A DNA stretch of 32,439 nucleotides from contig DASSLY010000081.1 in the NCBI GenBank assembly GCA_035689185.1, positions 1-32,439 of the forward strand. Direction: 5' to 3'. The DNA is from DASSLY01 sp035689185. Its GTDB lineage: Bacteria > Actinomycetota > Actinomycetes > Actinomycetales > Dermatophilaceae. Positions 14,149 through 22,803 of this stretch are shown here, in pieces. Position 1 is the stretch's first letter. Each line of letters opens with the position of its first letter. The position numbers were made by a program, and so were the translations under genes. The notes beneath the pieces are model-generated. The model was not told where the DNA came from and did not search any database. It saw only the letters and a program-made list of their open reading frames with translations.

Positions 14149-14490
14149 GGCCTCTCCGTCTGCAACCGGTGCCGGGCCCCCGGACGGGGCGGCCGGCCGC
14201 AGTCAATGTCGCACGGGTCGCCGGGTGCGGGCCGCGGTCATCCACAGGCAGCATCTACCGACGGTCCCACGGCCGTCATTCGCCCGCGGTCCCCACCAGC
14301 GGTCATACCAGCGGTCGTCCGCCAGCAGTCCTACCAGCGGTCATTCGCCGACGGCCATGCGCGGCGGCCATGCGCCGGCGGCCCATGCGCAGCGGTCACC
14401 CCCCGAGGGCCGCCCATGGGCTGCGCGCAGCCGCAGTGCCGGTCGGTTCGGCCGCTACGGCGGGAGTTGTCGGGCCCCGGCTCCGGGTCG
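14149..14490. other. Intergenic region, no gene seen
   Basis: 342 bp upstream of the Cys-rich gene and downstream of the DUF5679 gene. It holds the degenerate repeats at 14257-14400 and a perfect palindrome GGCTGCGCGCAGCC (14419-14432). Reading frames here have poor composition and no homology I recognise. Confidence 0.6.
14257..14400. repeat. Degenerate tandem repeats (CCAGCGGTCAT-like)
   Basis: The unit CCAGCGGTCAT and variants recur about every 13-18 bp (for example CCAGCGGTCATA, CCAGCGGTCGT, CCAGCAGTCCTA, CCAGCGGTCATT), then pass into GCGGCCATGCG-like units. The run lies in non-coding DNA between two minus-strand genes. Confidence 0.6.
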
Positions 14491-14655
14491 TCAGGCCTTG
14501 CCGAGGATGCGGTTGAGGTTGGTGCCGCAGACAGGGCACTTCCCCTTGGCCATGCGCCGCCCGTTCGTCTCCACGACGTTGCCCTCCGCCTGTCGCTTCT
14601 CCTTGCACTTCACGCAGTAGAACTCGCCCTGGTAGGTCTCGCCGTTGTCAGCCAT
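14491..14655 (-). CDS. DUF5679 small zinc-ribbon protein
   Basis: 54-aa protein MADNGETYQGEFYCVKCKEK..., with CxxC pairs C14/C17 and C40/C43 (CPVCGTNLNRILGKA). It matches the small actinobacterial DUF5679 zinc-ribbon family, whose function is unknown. AAGGAG lies 8 nt before the ATG on the minus strand. It is a single-gene unit between the Cys-rich protein gene and the divergent metallopeptidase. Confidence 0.9.
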   Translation of the reverse strand: MADNGETYQGEFYCVKCKEKRQAEGNVVETNGRRMAKGKCPVCGTNLNRILGKA

Positions 14656-14805
14656 GCCGATGTCTCCTTGGTGTTTGCACTGTGCCCACGACGGCGCAGC
14701 GGCGCTTTGACGCCGCTCACCCTAGACCAGCGTGCGGACCCGGTCGGGGACGTCGGACTCGCCGTGGTCGGTAACGGGAGTCGCCGGTAGGTCATACCGG
14801 GCGGT

Positions 14806-14817
14806 TACTGTCACCGC
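14806..14817 (+). promoter_or_regulatory. -10 box of the metallopeptidase gene, leaderless
   Basis: TACTGT (14806-14811) is followed by 6 nt and then ATG 14818. No ribosome binding site is visible. Confidence 0.5.
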
Positions 14818-15510
14818 ATGGAGCCCGGCACAGTGCCCCCACGTGCGCCGGTGACGCAGCCCCGCCCGGCGCCTGAGCCGGCCGGGGAACGCGTCGAGGT
14901 GCGTCGCAGCGTCCGACGGCGCAAAACGGTGAGCGCTTACCGCCAGGACGGCCGCACAGTCGTGCTGATCCCGGCCGGGTTCAGCCGGCGCCAGGAGCGG
15001 GAGTGGGTTCAGGCCATGCTGCGCAGGCTCGCTGAGTCCGAACTCAGGCGTCGACCCTCCGACGCGCAGCTGGCGAGCAGGGCCGGCCAGCTGTCGCGCA
15101 CCTACCTTGCCGGACGGGCGGTGCCGACCCGCGTCGCCTGGGTCGGCAACCAGCGCACCCGGTGGGGGTCCTGCACTTCCTCCGACGGCAGCATCAGGGT
15201 CTCTACCCGGCTGCAGCAGATGCCGGGATGGGTCCTCGACTACGTGCTCTTGCACGAGCTGGCGCACTTGCTCGAGCCCGATCATGGGGCTCGATTCTGG
15301 GGGCTACTGGCCGGCTTCCCGCGCACCGAACGGGCCCGGGGCTACCTGCAGGGCGTGGCCGCCGCATCGAGTGGCCGCGGGGACGGGGGCGACGGCGACG
15401 CGGCCAGCGCCGACGTGACAGAGGACGGCGACGCTTCCGGCGCCGACGTGACAGAGGACGGCGACGCTGCCGGCGCCGAGCTGGCGGGGGACCGGCCAAC
15501 GCTGTGGTGA
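14818..15510 (+). CDS. YgjP/DUF45-type zinc metallopeptidase
   Basis: 230-aa protein of the YgjP-like (M48/SprT-like) metallopeptidase family. The active site is HELAHLLEPDH: H146, E147, H150 and third ligand H156. It is preceded by the family signature TRWGSCTSSDGSIRVSTRLQ. There is no signal peptide, so it is cytosolic. The last 50 residues are an acidic, low-complexity tail with an 11-residue repeat around ADVTEDGDASG, encoded by a 33-bp DNA repeat and not part of the catalytic fold. The start is supported by a -10 box 6 nt upstream. It ends 6 bp from the convergent DUF2342 gene. The substrate is unknown. Confidence 0.9.
   Translation: MEPGTVPPRAPVTQPRPAPEPAGERVEVRRSVRRRKTVSAYRQDGRTVVLIPAGFSRRQEREWVQAMLRRLAESELRRRPSDAQLASRAGQLSRTYLAGRAVPTRVAWVGNQRTRWGSCTSSDGSIRVSTRLQQMPGWVLDYVLLHELAHLLEPDHGARFWGLLAGFPRTERARGYLQGVAAASSGRGDGGDGDAASADVTEDGDASGADVTEDGDAAGAELAGDRPTLW
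15407..15481 (+). repeat. 33-bp in-frame tandem repeat in the metallopeptidase tail
   Basis: The unit starting GCGCCGACGTGACAGAGGAC begins at 15407 and again at 15440 (33-bp period, 29 identical leading bases), with a shorter related unit after it and a diverged one before it. It encodes the acidic repeats ADVTEDGDASG. Copy number is likely to vary between strains. Confidence 0.8.
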
Positions 15511-15516
15511 GCGGCC

Positions 15517-16941
15517 TCAGGGCGCGGCTTCGCCACTGTCGCGCAGCCACGACTCCAGGGCGTCGTCCAGCTCGTCGCGAGCCGGTGCGGACCTGACCCG
15601 TTCGACGTAGCCGAGCGGGTCGTCCAGGTCGGCGGCGGTGGGGGCCAGGTCCGGGTGAGCCCAGGCCGTGTCCCGACCCGCGGGCCCGGAACTCGCGTGC
15701 AGGGCACGGAAGAGGGTGGCCGCGTCGCGCAGCCGGCGAGGCCGCAGCTCCAGGCCGACGAGCTGGCTGAACATCCGCTCGGCCGGACCGCCCGTGGCCC
15801 GGCGCCGGCGCACCGCCTCGCCGAGCGCGGCGGTCTGGGGCAGGTGACCCGTCGTGGCCTGCTCGGCGACGACATCCACCCACCCCTCGACCAGCGCCAG
15901 GTAGGTCTCCAGCCGTTGCAATGCGGCCGCCTGTGCCGCGCTCGGCTCCGGGGTGAACAGCGACTCGGACAGGGCCGCCTGCATTGCCGCGGGGTCGGAC
16001 GGGTTCACCTCGCGGACCGCGGCCTCGATCCGCTCGGTGTCGATGCTGATGTCGCGAGCGTAGGCCTGCACCGCTTCGAGCAGCAGCGGACCCAGCCACG
16101 GGACGGCGGCGAACAGCCGTACCCGTGCCACCTCCCGGGTCGCCAGGTAGAGCACCACCTCGGCGTGGTCGACCCCCAGTCCCGCTGCGAACGCCTCGAT
16201 GTTGGCCGGCAGGAGCACGACGGCGTGCTCGCCCACCAACGGCAGCCCGACCTCGGTGCCGCTGACCATGTCGGCGGCGAGTGCGCCGACCGCCTGACCG
16301 ACCTGGACCCCGAACATCGCCGAGCTCATCGTGGTCAGCATCGGCTCCATCTGGCCCATCATCGCCGTCGGTTCGGTCCCGGCTGGCAGGCCCGGTATGG
16401 CCGGCAGTTCCATCCCGGACTCGCCCAGCCGGCCCAGCTGGGCCCTCAACGCCGACACGACCGCCGCGCTCACGCCAGCGGCCACCGGGTCCACGAGCGC
16501 CCGCCAGACCGGCATGGTCTGGTCCACCCACTCGGCCCGGCTCCAGGCCTGCGCAGCGCCGGTGGGGCCGGAACCGGGGACGCTGAGGTCGGTGACCGCG
16601 TCGAGCCAGAGGGCGGCCACGTGCACCGCTTGTTCGACCTCGCGCCGGGCTGCCGCACCGACCGTGCGGTCACCGGTCGTCGCCACCTGCTGGCGGGCCA
16701 CGTCACCGGCCAGCGCCGCGTTGAACGGCCGGTCGGCCGACGCGGCCAACATGGCCTGCATCTGCGCGCCGAGCAGCTGCATGCTCGCCGGGTCGAGCCG
16801 GTCGATGCCCATCGCCTTGAGCGCTTCGGCCACCTCGGGGTTGTCGCTGTCGCCGAGGGCCTGCTGCACCTGGCGGAGCAGCTCGGCCATGTCGGGCAGG
16901 TCCCCGGGCTCGTCGGGGCGGGGCTGCGGTAGGTCGGCCAT
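15517..16941 (-). CDS. DUF2342 family protein (annotated in databases as zinc-dependent metalloprotease)
   Basis: 474-aa, mostly helical protein. The N-terminus is acidic (MADLPQPRPDEPGDLPDMAE). Family landmarks are QVGQAVGALAADMVSGTEVG and LPANIEAFAAGLGVDHAEV, followed by YLATREVARVRLFAAVPWL. Relatives usually read REAAH-RLF in that helix and are named putative metalloproteases; here the His is missing (REVARVRLF), so catalysis is doubtful. ATG 16941 has GAGGTG close upstream. The M. tuberculosis counterpart (Rv3195, from memory) lies in the same neighbourhood. It is convergent with the YgjP-like gene and divergent from moaE, about 190 bp away. Confidence 0.85.
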   Translation of the reverse strand: MADLPQPRPDEPGDLPDMAELLRQVQQALGDSDNPEVAEALKAMGIDRLDPASMQLLGAQMQAMLAASADRPFNAALAGDVARQQVATTGDRTVGAAARREVEQAVHVAALWLDAVTDLSVPGSGPTGAAQAWSRAEWVDQTMPVWRALVDPVAAGVSAAVVSALRAQLGRLGESGMELPAIPGLPAGTEPTAMMGQMEPMLTTMSSAMFGVQVGQAVGALAADMVSGTEVGLPLVGEHAVVLLPANIEAFAAGLGVDHAEVVLYLATREVARVRLFAAVPWLGPLLLEAVQAYARDISIDTERIEAAVREVNPSDPAAMQAALSESLFTPEPSAAQAAALQRLETYLALVEGWVDVVAEQATTGHLPQTAALGEAVRRRRATGGPAERMFSQLVGLELRPRRLRDAATLFRALHASSGPAGRDTAWAHPDLAPTAADLDDPLGYVERVRSAPARDELDDALESWLRDSGEAAP

Positions 16942-17119
16942 GGGGCACCTCACGGCGGTCGGCAGGATCAGGTCAGCGGGTCGTCGAACAGTCCGGACGA
17001 CCAGATAACCACGGACCGGCCGTCGCGGTTCCGGTCGTCGGGGGCGGTCGCGGTCGCTTCGCCCACAGCGCAACCCGTGGCATCCAGCCAACGCCCGGCG
17101 ACCTCGCAGGAATGCCTGT

Positions 17120-17131
17120 CATGCTGTCGCC
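17120..17131 (+). promoter_or_regulatory. -10 box of moaE, leaderless
   Basis: CATGCT (17120-17125) ends 6 nt before GTG 17132, the same geometry as at dgt and the metallopeptidase gene. The match to TAnnnT is weaker here. Confidence 0.35.
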
Positions 17132-17596
17132 GTGTCGGATGCCATGGTGATCGACAGCCCGAGCGGCGGCCCGAGCAGCCCGGTGGTGCTGGCCGCGGTC
17201 CGCGACGCCCCGCTCAGTGTGGACGAGGTGCTCGACGCAGTTCGAACTCCGGCGGCGGGGGGCATCGCCCTGTTCGTCGGCGTGGTGCGCGCGCGGGACC
17301 ACGGGCACGACGTGGACGCGTTGGACTACACCGCCCATCCGAGCGCCGAGCAGACCCTGCACCGGGTGGCCGGCCAGGTCGCCGCGGGCCACGAGCTGAC
17401 CCGGGTGGCCGCGGTGCATCGCACCGGGCACCTGGTGGTGGGGGATCTCGCGGTCGTCGTGGGTGCGTCGTCCCCGCACCGGGACGAGGCGCTTACCGCG
17501 TGCCGGGAGCTCATCGACACGCTGAAGACCACCGTGCCGATCTGGAAGCACCAGCTGTTCGCCGACGGCGGGCAGGAGTGGGTGGGCAGCCCGTGA
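17132..17596 (+). CDS. moaE: Molybdopterin synthase catalytic subunit MoaE
   Basis: 154-aa large subunit of molybdopterin synthase, which with MoaD thiocarboxylate converts cyclic pyranopterin monophosphate to molybdopterin. Recognisable segments: GGIALFVGVVRARDHGHDVDAL (the GxVR region), HRTGHLVVGDLAVVVGASSPHRDEAL, and the C-terminal ELIDTLKTTVPIWKHQLFADG with the conserved Lys pair and WKHQ, ending QEWVG. No moaD or other moa gene is present here. GTGA overlap with the next gene's start indicates translational coupling to the PDZ/Lon protein. Confidence 0.93.
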   Translation: MSDAMVIDSPSGGPSSPVVLAAVRDAPLSVDEVLDAVRTPAAGGIALFVGVVRARDHGHDVDALDYTAHPSAEQTLHRVAGQVAAGHELTRVAAVHRTGHLVVGDLAVVVGASSPHRDEALTACRELIDTLKTTVPIWKHQLFADGGQEWVGSP

Positions 17597-18726
17597 TCGA
17601 CACCCAGGCCCACCTGCAGGGCGGACCGGGTCCGCAGGCCGGCGGCACGGAGCGGACGACCGGACTGAGCCGGCGCACCGCGGTGGCGCTGGTCGTGGCG
17701 TTCCTGCTCGTCGTCCTCGCGTCGTTGATGAGTCTGGTGCACCTGCCGTACGCCATCCTCAAGCCGGGCCCGATCACCAACACCCTGGGTGCAGCCAAGA
17801 GCGGCAAGCAGCTGATCGAGGTGGAGGGCAAGACCTACCCCACAAGCGGTGCCCTGGACTTCACCACGGTCGAGGTGTACGGCGGCCCGAACTACCCCGT
17901 GAACGGCTGGCGCGCTCTGAGCAGCCTGTTCGACAGCTCCAGCCAGGTGCTGCCGGAGGAGGTGATGTTCCCCAAGGGCACCACCGGCAAGCAGGTGGAG
18001 GAGGAGAACGCTGCCGAGATGGCCGACTCCCAGCAAGAGGCCGTCGCCGTCGCCTTGCGCAAGGCCGGCTACCCGGTCCCCGAGGTCGTCACCATCTCCT
18101 CCGTGCAGCCGGGCGCGGCTTCCGGTACGACCCTGCAGGCGGGGGACGTCATCGTGGCGGTGGACGGCGTCAAGACCGCCGGTGTCACCTCGGTGCGGGA
18201 CCGGGTGCAAGCTCATCGGCCGGGGGACACCCTGCAGCTCACGGTGCGCCGCGCCGGCAAGGAGCAGACGCTGGCCGTACGGACCGGCTCCCAGGGCGGC
18301 CGCACGGTGCTCGGCGTGCTGCTCCGGTTGTCCTTCGACGCCCCGCTGCGGGTGAGGATCAACGCCGGGGTCGTGGGCGGGCCCTCGGCCGGGCTGATGT
18401 TCTCCCTGGGCGTCTACGACAAGATCACCCCCGGTCAGCTCACCGGCGGCGTCAACGTCGCCGGCACCGGAACGATTGACTCGACCGGCACCGTGGGTCC
18501 GATCGGCGGCATACGCCAGAAGATGGTCGGCGCCCGCGACGGCGGGGCGACCTGGTTCCTGGCGCCCGCTGCCAACTGCGCCGAGGTCGTCGGGCACGTC
18601 CCGGACGGACTCAACGTGGTCCGGGTGGCCAGCTTCGACCAGGCCAAGGCGGCGGTGCAGGCGATCGCGGCCAAGCAAACCCGGGAGCTGCCCACCTGCA
18701 CCGTCGACACCTCCGCTGCCGGCTGA
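17593..18726 (+). CDS. Membrane-anchored PDZ and Lon-type serine protease
   Basis: 377 aa. A basic N-terminus is followed by one membrane helix (TAVALVVAFLLVVLASLMSL, about 34-53), so the rest is extracellular. A PDZ domain (about 165-240, ISSVQPGAASGTTLQAGDVI) precedes the Lon-type catalytic domain with Ser265 in GGPSAGLMFSLGVYD and Lys310 in GGIRQKMVGARDGGA, the Ser-Lys dyad. This matches actinobacterial PDZ/S16 proteins such as Rv3194c (from memory), thought to act on envelope substrates. GTG 17593 overlaps the moaE stop in GTGA. Native substrates are unknown. Confidence 0.92.
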   Translation: MIDTQAHLQGGPGPQAGGTERTTGLSRRTAVALVVAFLLVVLASLMSLVHLPYAILKPGPITNTLGAAKSGKQLIEVEGKTYPTSGALDFTTVEVYGGPNYPVNGWRALSSLFDSSSQVLPEEVMFPKGTTGKQVEEENAAEMADSQQEAVAVALRKAGYPVPEVVTISSVQPGAASGTTLQAGDVIVAVDGVKTAGVTSVRDRVQAHRPGDTLQLTVRRAGKEQTLAVRTGSQGGRTVLGVLLRLSFDAPLRVRINAGVVGGPSAGLMFSLGVYDKITPGQLTGGVNVAGTGTIDSTGTVGPIGGIRQKMVGARDGGATWFLAPAANCAEVVGHVPDGLNVVRVASFDQAKAAVQAIAAKQTRELPTCTVDTSAAG

Positions 18727-18793
18727 CCGGCCACGTCGGACGTTGCCAGGCCGGGTATGCCGGCCGGCCGCGCCGGGCGGGCGCGTGGCTGGC

Positions 18794-19345
18794 TCAGTCC
18801 AGCAGGGTCGCCTGCAGGGCCTGGACGAGGCCGGGGGCGATGTCGGCGCCGGTGGCGACACGGTCGTCCCGGTCATGCTGCCGCTGGCGCAGCAGGCAGG
18901 TGGACCCCCCGTCACGCAGTACGGCCACCAACAGCCGGACATCCCGGCGGTCCCGGTGTTCAGCCAGGGCGCTCATGGCTTCCTCGGCGTCTCCGGGCAG
19001 ATCCCGCTCGGCCTCGGGCGGGACGACGATCCGCTCCACGGCCAAGGCGACCCCGTGCACGTCCGGTGGCCACGCCAGCCGGGCCAACAGGGACTCCAGG
19101 CTGGCCGTGCGCGGCACGCCGTCCTGCTCCACGGCGGTGAGGCCGTCGAACGGGTCGGCGTCGCGTTCCCCAAGGTGACCGCCGAGCTGGGCCGCCAGGC
19201 CCGGCTCACGGCTGAGCAGGTCAGCGGTGCGCACCAGGGCGAACAGCCGCGGCGGCTGGTCCCAGCCGGCCGCCGCGACATACCGCTCGGTTTCCAGCGC
19301 GACGCGCAGCAGCGGACCTCGGTTCGGGACGGGCGGGCTGTTCAC
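18794..19345 (-). CDS. PPA1309-family hypothetical protein
   Basis: 183-aa soluble protein. The opening LLRVALETERYVAAAGWDQPPRLFALVRT is the hallmark of the actinobacterial PPA1309 family, followed by VHGVALAVERIVVPPEAE and a C-terminal DVRLLVAVLRDGGSTCLLR. No catalytic motif is evident and the function is unknown. GTG 19345 is chosen because homologues start just before PPLLRV-like sequence; the frame stays open to 19390. It is divergent from the UPF0182 gene, and in my memory the two are usual neighbours. Confidence 0.82.
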   Translation of the reverse strand: MNSPPVPNRGPLLRVALETERYVAAAGWDQPPRLFALVRTADLLSREPGLAAQLGGHLGERDADPFDGLTAVEQDGVPRTASLESLLARLAWPPDVHGVALAVERIVVPPEAERDLPGDAEEAMSALAEHRDRRDVRLLVAVLRDGGSTCLLRQRQHDRDDRVATGADIAPGLVQALQATLLD

Positions 19346-19432
19346 GAGGCGGTCACGGCGTTCATGGTGCCCTAGTCGGGCAAGGCCCACGCCCCGGCAC
19401 CGGCGAGCCGGTGGAACTGTCAGCCGGGTCGG

Positions 19433-19439
19433 TTAGTTT
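19433..19439 (+). promoter_or_regulatory. Candidate -10 region of the UPF0182 gene
   Basis: TTAGTTT at 19433-19439 is AT-rich against its surroundings and could supply a -10 (TTAGTT or TAGTTT). The RNA start would be near 19446, giving a leader of about 115 nt if translation starts at 19560. Confidence 0.35.
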
Positions 19440-19559
19440 GTCCAGCATCGACGGACCGCACAGGTCTGCCACGGTGTGTCAGCCGTGGACGATGGGAAGC
19501 GTAGATCGCGAGCGGAACGGGCTGACGTGATTCGAGCAGGGCGGATTCCCGGGTGGCTG

Positions 19560-22500
19560 ATGTCCACCGGCGGGCCGGGCAGCGGCGGTGGCGCCGGTGG
19601 ATCGGGCGGGGCCGGTGGGTCCGGCGGCGGCCCCAACGGACCAGGCGGACCAGGCGCCGGTGGCTCGGGCCCGTTCCGGCCGGGTGGGTTCGGCGGGTTC
19701 GGCGGTCTCGGCGGGTTCGGCGGGGCCGGCCGGTTCGGCGGGCGTGGCCGGGGCGGCCCGGCGGGCGCGGCGACGTTGCGGCGACGTGGCCCGCTGATGC
19801 CGACTCTGGTCATCCTCGCGGTCATCGTGGTCGCGGTGATGTTCCTGGCTCAGGTCTGGACCGAGGTGCTCTGGTTCGACAGCGTCGGGTTCGGAACCGT
19901 CTTCCGGGTCGAGCTGCTCACCAAGGTGCTGCTGTTCCTCGGCGGCGGGCTGGTCACCGCGGCCGTGGTCGCGTCCAGCCTCGTCATCGGCTACCGCACC
20001 CGCCCTATCTACCCGCCGGTGTCCCCCGAACAGCAGAACCTCGACCACTACCGCGAGCTGCTCGACCCGCTGCGCAAGCTCGCCACGGTTGCGGCGCCGG
20101 CCCTGCTCGCGTTGTTCGCCGGGTCGGCGGCGGGCAGCCAGTGGCAGACCTACCTGCTGTGGCTGAACCAGGTGCCGTTCGGCAGGAAGGACGCCCAGTT
20201 CGGCCTGGACATCGGCTTCTTCGTCTTCACCCTGCCCTGGCTGAGGTTCCTCGTCGGGTTCGTCACGATGGTGCTGATCCTGGGGCTGGTCGCCGCCGCG
20301 CTCACCCACTACGTGTATGGCGGCCTGCAGCTGCAGACCCGGGGGGAACGGACCACGACGGCGGCCCGGGTGCACCTGTGCGTGCTGCTGGCCGTGCTCG
20401 CGCTGGTCCGGGCGGGGAGCTACTGGCTGGACCGCTACTCCCTGACGACCAAAGAGTCGCGGCTGATCACCGGCATCACCTACACCGACCAGCACGCAGT
20501 GATGCCGACCAAGGCGATCCTGGCCATTGCGGCGGTCATCGTCGCGGCCCTGTTCGTCGCGGCCATCTGGACCAGGTCCTGGCGGCTGCCGGTGATCGGG
20601 GTGGCCGGGCTGGTCGTCTGCGCGATCGCGGTCGGCGGCATCTACCCGGCGATGATCCAGAACTTCCGGGTCAAGCCGTCCGAGCGGACCCTGGAGGCGC
20701 CGTTCATCAAGCGCAACATCGACGCGACGCGCGCGGCATACGGGCTGGCAGCGGCGAAGGTGACCGTGTACAACGCCCAGACGACGGCGACCCAGGGGCA
20801 GCTGCGCGACGACGCGGAGACCATCCCGGGGATCCGGATCGTCGACCCGGCGATCGTGGCGCCGACGTTCAAGCAATTGCAGGCGGTCCGGTCCTACTAC
20901 CAGTTCCCGGACGCCCTGGACGTGGACCGCTACACGATCGGTGGTCAGGTCAAGGACACCGTGGTCGCGGTCCGTGAGCTGGACCTGTCCGGCGTGCCCG
21001 CCGGACAGCGCAACTGGGTCAACGACGTCACCGTCTACACCCATGGGTTCGGCCTGGTGGCCGCCTACGGCAACCAGCGTGGCGACGACGGGCAGCCGGT
21101 GTTCTACCAGCAGAACATCCCGCCGGTGGGCCCGCTGGGCAAGTTCGAGCCGCGCATCTACTTCGGCGAGTTCTCCCCGACCTACAGCATCGCCGGCGGC
21201 CCGGCGGGCGGGAAGCAGCAGGAGCTGGACTATCCCGACGCCAGCGCCACGGGGGAGCAGCGGACCACGTATGCCGGGCGTGGTGGGGTCGCGATCGGCG
21301 ACTTCCTCCGCAAGGCGGCCTACGCGATCAAGTACCGCGAGCTGAAGATCATGCTGTCCGACGCGGTCAACGCCCAGTCCAGGCTGCTGGACCACCGCAC
21401 CCCGCGGGAGCGGGTCGAGCGCGTCGCGCCATGGCTCAACCTCGACGGCAACCCCTATCCGGCCGTCGTCGACGGCCGGATCCAGTGGATCGTCGACGGC
21501 TACACCACCTCCGCGGACTACCCCTACTCCAAGCTGGAGTCGATCGACGACGCCACCTCGGACACGCTGACCGAGACCTCGCGCAACGTCGTGGCCATCC
21601 AGGCCGGCCAGGTCAACTACATCCGCAACTCGATCAAGGCGACGGTCGACGCGTATGACGGGTCGGTCCGGCTCTACGCGTGGGACGACCAGGACCCGCT
21701 GCTGAAGGCATGGTCGAAGGCGTTCCCGAACACTGTGCGGCCGCTGTCGGAGATCTCCGGCGACCTGATGTCGCACCTGCGCTACCCGGAAGACCTGTTC
21801 AAGGTGCAGCGCGAGCTCATGACGACCTACCACATCACTGACGCGGGCGCGTTCTTCGGCGGCCAGGACTACTGGAAGGTGCCGCAGGACCCGGAGGGCC
21901 GCGCCGAGCTGCAGCCGCCGTACTACCTGTCCATCGCACTGCCTGACCAGAAGCAGCCGTCGTTCTCCCTCACCACGGTGTTCACCCCGCAGGGCAACCG
22001 CCCCGTGCTGACGGGGTTCATGGCCGTCGACGCCGACGCCGGGTCCGAGGCCGGCAAGCGACGAGCCGGCTACGGCGAGCTGCGGCTGCTGGAGCTGCCG
22101 CGGGATACCACCGTGAAGGGTCCCGGCCAGGTCCAGAACGACATCAGCTCCTCCAACGCCAGCTCCGCGCGGTTCACGCTGACCCTGTCCCAGTTCCTGA
22201 ACAACAACCGGCAGCAGGGTTCTCAGGTCAGCCTCGGCAACCTGCTCACGCTGCCCGTCGGCGGCGGGATGCTCTACGTCCAGCCGATCTACGTCTCGGC
22301 CCAGTCCGGGTCGGCCTATCCGCTGTCGCGGGCGATCGTGGCGGCCTTCGGTAACCAGCTGGCCTGGTCGGACAACCTGGAAGGCGCCCTCGACGGGCTC
22401 TTCGGCGGCAACTCCGGCGCCGGCTCCGGAAACGAGCCCCCGCCGACGACGAGCCCGCCCACCATCCCCGGCAGCGCCTCGGCCGAGCTACGGGCGGCGC

Positions 22501-22712
22501 TGGCCGAGGTGCAGCGCCAGTTCGCCGCCGGGCAGGAGGCCCTGAAACAGGGCGACTTTGCGGCCTACGGCGAGGCCCAGAAGAAGCTGCAGGCGGCCAT
22601 AGCACGGGCGGTGGCGGCCGAGCCGTCTGGCTCGACCACGGTCACGCCAGGCCCGACGGCGAGCCCGAGCCCCACCCCGAGCGCGACCCCCAGCGGGACC
22701 ACCTCGAGGTAG
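19560..22712 (+). CDS. UPF0182 family large membrane protein
   Basis: 1050-aa membrane protein. A Gly-rich disordered N-terminus (about 75 aa) is followed by about seven membrane helices in the first 390 residues, the first being LVILAVIVVAVMFLAQVW. The WTEVLWFDSVGFGTVFRVEL segment is typical of UPF0182. A large extracytoplasmic domain then runs to the end, with a Pro/Thr-rich tail. Function is unknown; Rv3193c is the mycobacterial relative (from memory). ATG 19560 is chosen over GTG 19476 because codons between them have about 10 of 24 A/T third positions, unlike every real gene here, so that part looks non-coding. Confidence 0.92.
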   Translation: MSTGGPGSGGGAGGSGGAGGSGGGPNGPGGPGAGGSGPFRPGGFGGFGGLGGFGGAGRFGGRGRGGPAGAATLRRRGPLMPTLVILAVIVVAVMFLAQVWTEVLWFDSVGFGTVFRVELLTKVLLFLGGGLVTAAVVASSLVIGYRTRPIYPPVSPEQQNLDHYRELLDPLRKLATVAAPALLALFAGSAAGSQWQTYLLWLNQVPFGRKDAQFGLDIGFFVFTLPWLRFLVGFVTMVLILGLVAAALTHYVYGGLQLQTRGERTTTAARVHLCVLLAVLALVRAGSYWLDRYSLTTKESRLITGITYTDQHAVMPTKAILAIAAVIVAALFVAAIWTRSWRLPVIGVAGLVVCAIAVGGIYPAMIQNFRVKPSERTLEAPFIKRNIDATRAAYGLAAAKVTVYNAQTTATQGQLRDDAETIPGIRIVDPAIVAPTFKQLQAVRSYYQFPDALDVDRYTIGGQVKDTVVAVRELDLSGVPAGQRNWVNDVTVYTHGFGLVAAYGNQRGDDGQPVFYQQNIPPVGPLGKFEPRIYFGEFSPTYSIAGGPAGGKQQELDYPDASATGEQRTTYAGRGGVAIGDFLRKAAYAIKYRELKIMLSDAVNAQSRLLDHRTPRERVERVAPWLNLDGNPYPAVVDGRIQWIVDGYTTSADYPYSKLESIDDATSDTLTETSRNVVAIQAGQVNYIRNSIKATVDAYDGSVRLYAWDDQDPLLKAWSKAFPNTVRPLSEISGDLMSHLRYPEDLFKVQRELMTTYHITDAGAFFGGQDYWKVPQDPEGRAELQPPYYLSIALPDQKQPSFSLTTVFTPQGNRPVLTGFMAVDADAGSEAGKRRAGYGELRLLELPRDTTVKGPGQVQNDISSSNASSARFTLTLSQFLNNNRQQGSQVSLGNLLTLPVGGGMLYVQPIYVSAQSGSAYPLSRAIVAAFGNQLAWSDNLEGALDGLFGGNSGAGSGNEPPPTTSPPTIPGSASAELRAALAEVQRQFAAGQEALKQGDFAAYGEAQKKLQAAIARAVAAEPSGSTTVTPGPTASPSPTPSATPSGTTSR

Positions 22713-22770
22713 CGCCGCCGCAGCGCATCGGGGTGCAGCCCGGCGGATACCACCCTCCCCCAGGTGCTCC

Positions 22771-22803
22771 GACCTGGTCGCTGGCGGTCGGATCGACCAG
22801 GTC
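22771..22803 (+). terminator. Hairpin after the UPF0182 gene
   Basis: GACCTGGTCG (22771-22780) pairs perfectly with CGACCAGGTC (22794-22803), loop 13 nt, about 60 nt after the stop. Two overlapping or nearby palindromes, GGTCGGATCGACC (22786-22798) and GGTCGATTCGACC (22829-22841), make this a palindrome-rich patch. The rest of 22713-22970 shows no gene. Confidence 0.6.

Noticed and set aside
19476..19559. GTG 19476 as start of the UPF0182 protein
   Set aside because: About 10 of 24 codons in the extension end in A or T, unlike the coding DNA here, and no ribosome binding site supports it.
19479..21833. 784-codon minus-strand open frame under the UPF0182 gene
   Set aside because: Composition is skewed to R/D/Q/H with no hydrophobic core or motif, and the plus strand encodes a clear membrane protein family.
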